Assembly (NCBI GenBank): GCA_028673005.1
Contig: CM054116.1
Location: 146,441,173-146,505,172 of the forward strand
From: Tanypteryx hageni
Lineage: Eukaryota; Arthropoda; Insecta; Odonata; Petaluridae
Reading direction: 5' to 3'
Length of the DNA stretch: 64,000 nt
Shown here: positions 55,849 through 64,000 of the stretch, piece by piece
Numbering within the stretch: position 1 is the stretch's first letter
Layout of the letters: every line of letters starts with the position of its first letter
The notes under the pieces: generated by a model
The model's database searches: none
The model's input: only the letters and a program-made list of their open reading frames with translations
What the model was told of the DNA's origin: nothing
Position numbers and translations under genes: made by a program

Positions 55849-56257
55849 ATACCTTTATCTTACCTTTTTTTCTTTTGACGCCTATGCTGACGGATTCTAT
55901 ATTTAGTTTACGCTCTTAGGAGGATATATACTGCATACGAATATCTTTAGTTAATGAAATTTTACCATGAAAAAAAAATAATTTTATTTGATCTCGCTGC
56001 ACCATCCATGAAAAATCGGGGAATTGCAATGGAAAATAATATCATACATTTTAGTTTGAAATTGTATTTATTATCGATAAATGGTTTAGTTTAAAATTAC
56101 TATTCAAGATAAATCTAAGATAATATTTTACAAGTAGTAATAATACAAATATTATATCTTTATGAATATAAATGTAAAACTTGAATATTTCTGAAGAAAA
56201 ATACGTAGGAAATAATAGTTCATTATAATAAAATGTTGGAAGTTAAATTTACAAACA

Positions 56258-58115
56258 TTACTTATGTTTTTCATTGAAACATTCTAAACACATCGTCGGC
56301 TGTCCATCGCAGTCTTTGCAGAATGTTTTTACTTTTTTTGCTTTCGCTTTTGCATCACTCACTCCTTTATTCCTACGATGTTTTTCATAGCAGCCGATAC
56401 ATCTCTTTCTACAATCTCTGGCTAACCCTTGATATGTTCCTAGACTAAGCACTACTTTCTTCTTGGTCTTCCTAGCTTTATCACCACCAACGGCACCACT
56501 GCTTTCACCATTATCTCGAGTAAGCCCATAAATAATATTTTCCCTAAAAGTGAGCATGTCCATTTTTTTCTCATTCCCTCCATATTTGTTATAAATCACC
56601 CATGCATTCACCACACACGTTCCAAGAAGAAGTTCTATTGCTACCTTTTTATACCACTTCATCGTTCTTCTTATGCAGGTATAATAAGAGGACATTTGGT
56701 CCGAAACATCAACACCCTTTTTGGCAAAATTATAATCCATCACAGACGATGGCTTCATTTTTCTTTCACCTTTCCATGACTTAGACGCTGATGGAACTAG
56801 AATGTCCGTATGTGCTGGATCCGAAGAAATCATAAGCACTGGTCTCTTATGTTGCCATTTCATCACTCTTACACCATTCTTTTCCTTCACGAAAATCTCT
56901 CCACTTTTCAGTTTTTTTGCGCATACCTCTTTTGGATTTCCCCGTCTATTTTGTCTTAGTGTTCCACAGACATAGGTCATTTTCTTTAGCAACACTTCAC
57001 AGAGAGATACGCTTGTATAAAAATTATCTATATACAAAGTCCTACCTCAGTTCAAAATTCCCGCAGTCAACTCCAGCACCACTTTTTCGGCGTGTCCTTT
57101 CCCACTTCTATCTGGGTTTTTATTTTTGCCTGTGTAAATCTTCAAGTTATAAGTATAAGCCTCAGGTGTGCACAGTTTGTAGCACTTCACACCATACTTA
57201 TTTGCTTTTCCAGGGAGATACTGACGAAATATCAATCTGCCGCTCCAGGGCACCATTGATTCATCAAAGACGATTTTTTCACCAGGAGTAATTGTAGACT
57301 GAAATTTTCTGCAAATCAAATCAAGCAATGGCTTGATTTTGGACAATCTACTTTCACTTGTATCAGCTCAATTATCATTGAAATTTATTTATTTATTTTA
57401 TATCAGTTCATAAACAGCCGTTAACGGCCTTTTACAATGAGCGTAATAACTTGAACAAAGACGAACACATACAACCATGCCCTCGGCAGGATTCGAACCC
57501 GCGACCTTAGCATTGGGAGCCAGACACGCTAACCACCCCTCTACCAAGGCCGGCACTTCAGAAGCATCTCAAACCGATCACGTTTCGTATGAAGTCATTC
57601 CGGTATAAAGGTTTGTAGGACCAATAAAAACGCATTTTAGGTAGATGGTTTACACCCATAGCCATCAGAACTGTTATGAAATTTTTCATTTCACTTGATG
57701 ATGTTTCCTTCCATTTTTTCATTATGGATCTTCTCTTAGGGACTTCAGATGCTAAGTACTGTCTTGCGTATCTGTTTGTCTCTGTTACTAGTAGATCCAA
57801 AAGATCGTCATTCAGAAAATGTTCATATGAGCGTGTCGGATCAGCAAAATCCTTCTCAATCAGCAAACCATCTTAACCTGTGTAGGAAAAAGGACGACCA
57901 ACATTCGAGCAATCTCCCCACAAGTCTGGTACATTTTCTATATCATCGATGTCTTCGGATGATGCTTCTTCGATGCCTTCAGATTCTGATGAGGATAAAT
58001 CACTTTCTACTTCTGATGGCTTGTAGGAAGATTCAGAGTCAAGGTAACTTGACATTGAAATGTCAGAATCAGGCATGGTATAGAAAAAAGTAACTTTAGA
58101 TAGAGAATAACACAC
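56258..58115 (-). pseudogene. piggyBac-type transposase, stops and SINE insertion (copy H)
   Basis: Acidic N-terminus (MPDSDISMSSYLDSESSYKP near 58077), then EHFLNDDLLDLLVTETNRYA, MKKWKETSSSEMKNFITVLM and YWSYKPLYRNDF. A SINE interrupts at 57384-57555. Coding resumes with SKIKPLLDLICRKFQS, FDESMVPWSGRLIFRQYLPG (catalytic Asp), LYIDNFYTSVSLCEVLL (second), KGVDVSDQMSSYYTCIRRTM (third) and the Cys-rich tail CRKRCIGCYEKH, CKDCDGQPTMCLECF. In-frame stops lie near 57870 (TAA), near 57367 (TGA) and at 57044-57046 (TGA). The reading frame is otherwise preserved outside the SINE. Confidence 0.94.
57384..57555 (-). mobile_element. tRNA-derived SINE (copy 2) inside piggyBac gene
   Basis: Same family as 20660-20825: tRNA-like head (GTAGAGGGGTGGTTAGCGTG; GCGGGTTCGAATCCTGCC), body with AACGGCTGTTTATGAACTG, and tail TAAATAAATAAAT. 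It splits the transposase between the RCF and FNDN segments. No clean target duplication was found; a few codons seem to be lost. Confidence 0.9.
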
Positions 58116-58254
58116 TGACTTTCTAGAAACTCAATGAGAACGCAATGACACTCGAAGAAAAACAGCTAAAGACTGATGTGTAGGATGGTGCACTGGAAGA
58201 AAGAGAGGAAGGGAAATAAGCCAAGGGACGAAATTCCTGAAACCAAATTGGGAA

Positions 58255-58699
58255 TGGGAAAACGGTCGACATGTAATAAAAAGATGCTGCTTTGCAAACA
58301 ATAAATGGCACGTGTGTTGCGCGAAAATTTGGGTAACCGATTTCCAAAAATGCGGCGGCCGAGGACGAGAAAAACTGCAAGATTACTCATTTCAAAGAGC
58401 GCATCTTAGGCATGGGAAAAAAAGGTCGACATGTAATAAAAAGAAGCCGCTTTCCAAACAATAAATGGCACGTGCGTTGCGCGAATATTTGGGTAACCGA
58501 TTTCCAAAAATGCGGCGGCCGAGGACGAGAAAAACTGCAAGATTACTCATTTCAAAGAGCGCATCTTAGGCATGGGAAAAAAAGGTCGACATGTAATAAA
58601 AAGAAGCCGCTTTGCAAACAATAAATGGCACGTGTGTTGCGCGAAAATTTGGGTAACGGATTTCCAAAAATGCGGCAGCACAGGACGAGTAAAACTGTA
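58255..58699. repeat. 160-bp tandem repeat, three copies
   Basis: GGTCGACATGTAATAAAAAG recurs at exactly 160-base spacing (GTCGAC at 58265, 58425, 58585). Copies 2 and 3 are almost identical for 120 bases; copy 3 diverges at about 58699. The units contain GGGTAACCGATTTCCAAAAA and TGCGGCGGCCGAGGACGAG. Confidence 0.93.
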
Positions 58700-58700
58700 A

Positions 58701-58841
58701 GTGGACGCCTTGGCTGAGGAACTTCCCCTGCCCCGTCCGGCCGTAGAGCCTCGCCATAAACCCAAGGCGTGGGTAAACGTATTTTTTAGGGGCCTGGAAC
58801 GCCTTCCCGATGAAGTGGTTGTATCGAGAGAAATAACGTGA
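58701..58841 (+). other. 46-codon open stretch of unknown origin
   Basis: In-frame after a TAA: VDALAEELPLPRPAVEPRHK, then PKAWVNVFFRGLERLPDEVV and a TGA at 58839-58841. GC content and codon choice differ from the AT-rich surroundings. I do not recognise the family. It could be a retrotransposon remnant or a final exon; no start codon or splice acceptor is convincing. Confidence 0.3.
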
Positions 58842-59158
58842 AAGTGACCTTGAAAATTAGTGAATATATTTATTACTTTTTGTACATTTTTACGTTTATA
58901 TAATTCTGATATTCCCCATTATAATATCTCAGCCCTAGATTTTATCATCTGTGTTTTGTAAATAGTATAAATAAAAAATTATTAGGAGAAAATTATAATA
59001 ACATGTTTGTATTGCGTGATTGCATACCTCTTAAGGTAAAACCAATAAAAACTTATTTAGACGCCTCACAAGCATTGGAAATTTAAAAAAACATATTTTT
59101 CAACATTAAAGAAACTCTATTTCTTAATTTAAACAAAAAAATCAAAAATGAATTTTTA
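58842..59158. other. AT-rich, no gene recognised
   Basis: Sequence between the open stretch and the LINE, rich in AATAAA-like words. TTAA at 59031-59034 was considered as the other end of piggyBac copy H, but no matching terminal repeat precedes it. Confidence 0.4.
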
Positions 59159-59179
59159 TTGCATTTTACGCCTGTGGGC

Positions 59180-62100
59180 ATGGAGAGCAAAAATAGCTTA
59201 CGTCGCGAATGTGTGGAATTAAAACTTTTAACGTTAAACGTTGGTGGGATTGCGCCCGAAATAGATCGTCGAGTTCTATTGGATTTTTTACGTAAATACA
59301 AACCTGATTTAGCTCTCATCCAGGAAACAAACGGCAAATATCCTGAATCATTCGACTGGAGAGAGTGGAAGAAGAATTTCATTATTTTCCACTCACCTGG
59401 GAGCGCTCGAGGCTCCGGCCTTATGTTTGTCGTGTCAAAAGCTGCCTTCTGCGTAGAGTCTTCCCTGTTGGAAATAGAACCAGGCCAGTTTGCCACCCTA
59501 AAATTCACATTAAATGGAAACAAATATATGTTGTACAACATCCATTTTCCTAATCACCCAGAGCGTGCAGAAAGGACACTTTATGATTTGCTGTCGAACC
59601 TGAACTCCTGGACTAACATAATGCCCATTATTGGAGGGGACTTTAATACAAACTTAATCCGCTTCTGGACTGCCAATCAAAGAGAGAGCATAACACATGT
59701 GCTTCCAGCCAACTGGCCCATATTTGCCATCGACACAAACTAATAGACTCATGGAGGAACTTACACCAAAATCAAATTGAATATACCTGCTTTGGATCAT
59801 GACTAAACCAGATAACGGCTTCTTGGATAGATCATATTTTTCTACTTAAGAGACAAAAAGTAATCTTCTCGACAGCACCCATATCATATGTGGCTTCACA
59901 GACCACTACGCTGTCTTGACGAGAATCAACTTAGAAGAAAGAAGAAGAAGGCCCACATATTGGACCTTCCCTAACTACTTGCTAAAAGACGAATCTTTTA
60001 AGAAGTATTTTGAACATTTCTGGAATTTTTGGAAATCTCAGGAAGATAAATTTGCCTCGCTCTCCTCCTGGTGGGATGTTGGAAAAGTTGAAACCAAATG
60101 GCTAGTAACCGAATACATAAAAGCTAACAAAAATGAGTCATCTCACTTCCACATCAAAAAGAAGAGAGACAAAGTTGACCAACTCTCCAAAGAAATAGTA
60201 AAAAACCCTCTACTGAGCCCTCTACTAATAGAAAAAAAGCCGAACTCAGAGCAATAAAAAGACATTTGGCATCCAAAAGTGTCCTCGAAAAACATAGCCG
60301 GTTTCTGAAAGAATGTGATGCACCCAGTGCTTTCTTTTTCTCACTGGAAAAAGGAAGCAATGTTAACAAAGATTAACATTTTGACAACACCTGATGGAAA
60401 TAAAATATCCGACAAGAAAGCCATAGGCGAATACTTGAGAGTGCATTTCAGACAAAATTATGATAAGGATGTTTTAGAAGGAGCCGATAACTTCCTTCCT
60501 CAAGCGCAAATGCCTTCTCATCATGAGGAAAGGAAAACTGAGCTTGACACTCTAATTACAATGGATGAACTAAAATCTGCCATCTCGTGTCTTATTGTTA
60601 GTAGAACGACATCTCCCAGAACCGATGGATTAACCACGGAATTCTACCAGGCATTTAGCAATATATTGGCTAAAGATATTCATCGTGTCTGGAGAAGCAG
60701 CCTCGAAGCAGGATCGGTTCCGATCTCATGGAGAAGAACGGCCTTAAGGTTAATCCCTAAAAAAAGTGACTGCAAAAATATAGCCAACTGGAGACCGATA
60801 TCCTTGTGCAATACAGATTATAAAATCGTCGCTAAATGTCTTTTAAATAAATTGAGGAATATCGTGTCCGATGTGGTCAGAGACAAACAAACAATCTTAC
60901 TGTATTCAGAGAAGAACCATACACAACAACATATGGCTGGTCACCGACTTCTTCCACGTAGCCTCCTCAAAGAAGTTGCCGATGGCAATAATATCAATAG
61001 ACCAACAAAAGGCGCTCGATAAAGTATAGCATTCCTTCCTGTGGTATACCCTTGAAATCATTGGATTGCCAAATAAATTCATAGAAGCAATAAAAATGCT
61101 TTATTCGGATGCAGAAATAATGATCAAGACACCAGGGAAACTATTAGCACCCTTCAAAATGAGGAAAGGAATCTGACAAGTCTGCTCTATGTCAGGGTTA
61201 CTATACTCTCTGAGCATCGAACCATTACTGGCAACGATGAAAAACAAACTACTTGGGTGTGGATTGTCATTCTCGAGAGACTCACCTGAATACATAGTAG
61301 TGTCATGCTACACTGATGATCTTTTAATATTCATTGGAAGTGATCGTGGATTCCCAATCTTATCACACCTACTGGAGGAATACTCCAAAATCTCAGGCGC
61401 AAAAATCAATCTAGAGAAAAGCATCGGGATGTGGGAAGGAGCTTGGAAGCATCGATTTGATTCTCCCCTTGGAATCCAGTGGAGAAACGATTTCCTTAAG
61501 TAACTTGGCATTGGCATTGGAGCCGAAACTAACGCGATGGAAGAAAACAATAAAAAACTAACTGATAACTTACAAAGGGTACTAAATCTATGGAGCGTGA
61601 GAGCCAAGACTCGTCTGTCGTTAAAAGGACAAGTGATCATAGCAAATAACCTAACTGCATCCACCCTTTGGCACATTCTAAAAAACTATGAACCACCTGT
61701 GAACGTCATAAACAATCTCCAAGGGAAACTCATCAACTTTGTTTGGGTCAACTCTTGGCACTGGGTATCCACAGCTGCACTCAGCAGGCCTGTAATACAT
61801 GGCAGACTATGCCTAGTCAATATCCCTTCAAAAATAAAATCCTTTCGCCTCCAAACCATTCAGAAACTACTCAAAACCAATCCTGGAAAACTCCTACTTC
61901 TTAGCATCCTGAACACCGGTAATATACCCGACCCAAGCAGAGATGTCCTTTCCTTGCTCACTAGCCCACCCTATCCTATGGACTGGCAATCACTCTGCTC
62001 TATCTATATGGCATGGCACAATCTACGGAAAAAACTTACTTTATAAAAATCAGTTCAGTTCCTTACTGAGATGAAGAAATCCAATCTCTATCAAGCATCA

Positions 62101-62720
62101 TTAGATTTGGATAAAAAGATATCTGATTTAAGGACTGGAAACTCAAGTGGTTGAACATTGGATGGTTCACTACTCAGAGAGTTCTTAACAACCGACTTCT
62201 GTATAGCATTCCTTCAATCAAAAAGGATTCGGATCTCTCCTTCAAGCTTTTTCATCATGGTATCAAGACAGGCCGCACATATACACTCGACAGCATCTCC
62301 TCACTGTAGAGCATGTGGAGGAGACGGATCACTGCCTCACCGTTTCTTTGACTGCCCTAAAATAGCCTTGTTACTAAAACTGGTGAATCATTTGTGTCAA
62401 CGACTAGATTCCAACTTCAAGCTCAACAGAGAAAACTTTTTGATAGGTCCAAATGAGAAAACAAAAAATTAATCTGCAATATCTTTTCTCCTCTCGACAT
62501 CTAAGGCAGTTATCCATTCCATCCACGAAGAACGACCGCCATATCCCATCTCCTCCTGCAGGCTGCTATATGTAGTGGACGCATAAAATGGAGAATTCTG
62601 ACAGACTACCATTTTTCTAAAGGAAATGAGCAAGAAATGGTGAACTTCAAGATCACTTTGTGCTCTTCTTCTAATCCCTTCTTTGTCATATGTCAAGACA
62701 CCCTCATATGGCAATTCTAA
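59180..62720 (+). pseudogene. Tx1/L1-type ORF2 (endonuclease-reverse transcriptase), broken
   Basis: The nuclease begins MESKNSLRRECVELKLLTLN with NVGGI, then PDLALIQETNGKYP and PIIGGDFNTNLI, with a stop near 59741. Further on: FPNYLLKDESFKKYFEHFWN; then reverse transcriptase blocks WRRTALRLIPKKSDCKNI with NWRPISLCNTDYKIVAKCLL (60730-60850), a degraded DQQKALDKV, CYTDDLLIFIGSDRG (61306-61350; the usual YADD is YTDD) and EEYSKISGAKINLEKSIGMW. The C-terminal zinc motif CRACGGDGSLPHRFFDCPK lies at 62306-62360. At least five stops or shifts interrupt it. Confidence 0.9.
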
Positions 62721-62935
62721 AATTTTTCCTCCTCCCCTTTTTCACATCAAACCCATCCATCCTCCCTTTCTTCCTACCAATCATGCCGTCACCAAATCAT
62801 TCAAGTACACTGACACACGACCAAATGGATACCTTAAAATGCCTAAAAGTCAAGCTTTTTCAATATATGAATAATGTTTGGCTTGTAAGGCAACATTAAA
62901 AATAAATATAAATAATAAATAAAAAAAAATCTTTT
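59180..62935 (+). mobile_element. Tx1/L1-type LINE, ORF2 region to poly-A tail
   Basis: Contains nuclease, reverse transcriptase and C-terminal zinc knuckle in family order. It ends with AATAAATAAAAAAAAAT near 62920-62932. Target duplications were not found. Confidence 0.8.
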
Positions 62936-63245
62936 GACTCACTTTAAAAGTATTCATAGACTATATTTAGGCATGAATCCATTTGTAACCTTTATCTTGG
63001 CGTTGGCTATTCTTCCTCTATGACACGCCATGGAGTGGATTTTCCTTGCATTAATCTTTATATGCTATCTCCCTTTGAAGAGGACAACAATTAAGAAATT
63101 TAACTTTGTTGCCGCCTGGAAAATGGTAATCTAAACCGATAAATTTTGCGCTTAACCACTCATCTGGGTATGCTGTATATATACGTCATGCTGTTATCTT
63201 GGCTGTTTGCTATGGGTATGCCGTAATATTCCGTCACGGGGCTTC
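62936..63245. other. No gene recognised
   Basis: Mixed-composition sequence after the LINE tail. Composition rises in GC towards the LTR-like segment. Confidence 0.4.
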
Positions 63246-63249
63246 TCCG

Positions 63250-63849
63250 GCAACTAACTGCATCCTTTTAAACTATTTCTGAGAAACGTGAGAAGTCTTA
63301 GTAAAATGGCGTAAATGACAACCCCAAAACCATTTAATAACCCTAACTTAATTACAAATTCTGTACTATAACCTAACGAACAAGGAACCCAGAGGTTACA
63401 GTGAGATTGGCAGGGTGGCAGGTGGTCTTCTCTCCAATCTCCCGAGCCGGCGAGTGAGAAACCGGAGCAGCAGCGTCGAGCGGTCACCTGGTCACGGGTG
63501 CATGCGGTCGCCACTGCGCTCTGACAAAACAGGCCCCGAGGTCGTCCCCTCGATGGCTTTTATAGGGCCCGACCGGTGGCGGGCCCATTAAGCGACTTTG
63601 TCACAGGCCAGGATACCAATGACCGCACCGCCACGGGGATAAGTCCCTTTCCTTCTCCGGAAACAGGTCCTAGAATCGAACCGGCCCGCTTGAACGGTTC
63701 ATCCTCCGTCTCTACTCCCCCAACAGCCTTTCTCCCCCGTCGAGCGAAGGAAGGGGCATCGCTTCCGGCCCCAGCCGACAGGCATAGACCTCGGTCCGAT
63801 TCTAGCTTCGATACCTTTCGGTTTTCCTCATTCCACTCAACGTTTAACA
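63250..63849 (-). mobile_element. LTR-like segment (possible solo LTR)
   Basis: On the minus strand it begins TGTTAAACGTTGAGTGG (63849). A TATA box (CCCTATAAAAGCCATC) lies near 63553, with GC-rich sequence around it and an AT-rich 3' part with ATTAAATGG. No gag or pol coding lies beside it. The 3' boundary and a target duplication could not be fixed, so LTR identity is inferred from layout only. Confidence 0.35.
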
Positions 63850-63889
63850 CTCAGGCTTATCAACAGGACCCTCAACACCACCACCAGCC

Positions 63890-64000
63890 CAGGGGTGCAG
63901 GTGGTGTAGTGGTTAGGACGCTGGCTGCTACTCGCCTGATGCTTGAAAAAGTCATCGGGTACGAATCCTGCACAAGTAGGATTTTTCCAAGGTCACCCAG
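63890..64000 (+). mobile_element. tRNA-derived SINE, partial at window edge
   Basis: GGTGGTGTAGTGGTTAGGAC resembles the A box and D-arm. About 40 bases later CATCGGGTACGAATCCTG resembles the T-arm/B box. The window ends within the element. Its head resembles the tRNA-like start of RTE copy 1. Confidence 0.6.

Larger units (their letters stand above)
55719..58115 (-). mobile_element. piggyBac element with three-palindrome terminus (copy H)
   Basis: TTAA at 55719-55722, then CACGTTCGCGACGACGGG. Three palindromes start at 55741, 55784 and 55827 (ACCCACCGGTGGGT twice, then ACCCACCGATGGGT). The transposase lies on the minus strand (58115-56258), so this is its 3' end. The 5' end beyond 58115 was not located; tandem repeats begin near 58255. 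Confidence 0.88.

Noticed and set aside
58701..58841. Final exon of the lgd-like gene
   Set aside because: The translation does not resemble the C2 domain or the C-terminus of CC2D1 proteins, and no convincing splice acceptor precedes it.
59031..59034. TTAA as the 5' end of piggyBac copy H
   Set aside because: The preceding sequence does not match the CACGTTCGCG terminal repeat in inverse orientation.
63560..63850. 96-codon minus-strand ORF as a gene
   Set aside because: GC-rich LTR-like sequence with a TATA box; no domain and composition explains the open frame.

Overview
This is a eukaryotic nuclear window from an animal genome, most likely an arthropod. It is AT-rich and intron-rich, has spliceosomal GT-AG junctions, and is packed with the DNA transposons and non-LTR elements typical of repeat-rich insect or arachnid genomes. 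I cannot name the species from sequence alone.

Only one ordinary host gene is visible. Five + strand exons (10827-11070, 19073-19288, 34374-34538, 37643-37872, 48923-49057) splice in frame (phases 1, 1, 1, 0, 0) and encode DM14-type repeats. They match the lethal(2) giant discs / CC2D1 family, ESCRT-III (Shrub/CHMP4) binding regulators of endosomal Notch trafficking. The 5' end with the remaining DM14 repeat and the C2-domain 3' end were not found and probably lie outside. About 37 kb of intron separates about 1 kb of coding sequence.

Nearly everything else is mobile DNA. 1-6847: two decayed piggyBac transposases separated by a Penelope-like element, then a TTF-zinc-finger hAT gene split by a hAT MITE. 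8077-10120: LINE endonuclease and piggyBac remnants. 11131-14383: a near full-length RTE retrotransposon. 17191-22350: pogo remnants, a tRNA-like-bearing palindromic element and a piggyBac. 22640-25854: a mariner interrupted by a 2.7-kb hAT. 26147-31454: a Helitron-like fragment, a perfect-ended MITE, a decayed hAT-like fragment and a piggyBac terminus. 31559-33683: an almost intact piggyBac inserted in a 44-bp minisatellite. 35353-37591: a foldback element whose left arm carries a six-unit tandem array. 38052-39406: a pogo-type MITE. 40656-43249: a complete PIF/Harbinger with transposase and MADF genes. 44017-46746: a piggyBac terminus and a second RTE copy with a clean target duplication. 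47180-48187: a Helitron helicase end and a tRNA-like hairpin. 49905-50474: a polypyrimidine minisatellite. 51128-58115: MITEs, LINE ORF1-like coding and another piggyBac. 58255-62935: 160-bp tandem repeats and a Tx1/L1-type LINE. 63250-64000: an LTR-like segment and a tRNA-derived SINE.

The strongest unusual signals are: three independent piggyBac termini that share the same three-palindrome array at 42-43 bp pitch; a tRNA-like palindromic element whose arm is interrupted exactly at TTAA by a piggyBac; an RTE copy whose 5' end is tRNA-like and lies inside the target duplication; and the asymmetric foldback element. No operon, CRISPR array, or intact RNA gene was seen.
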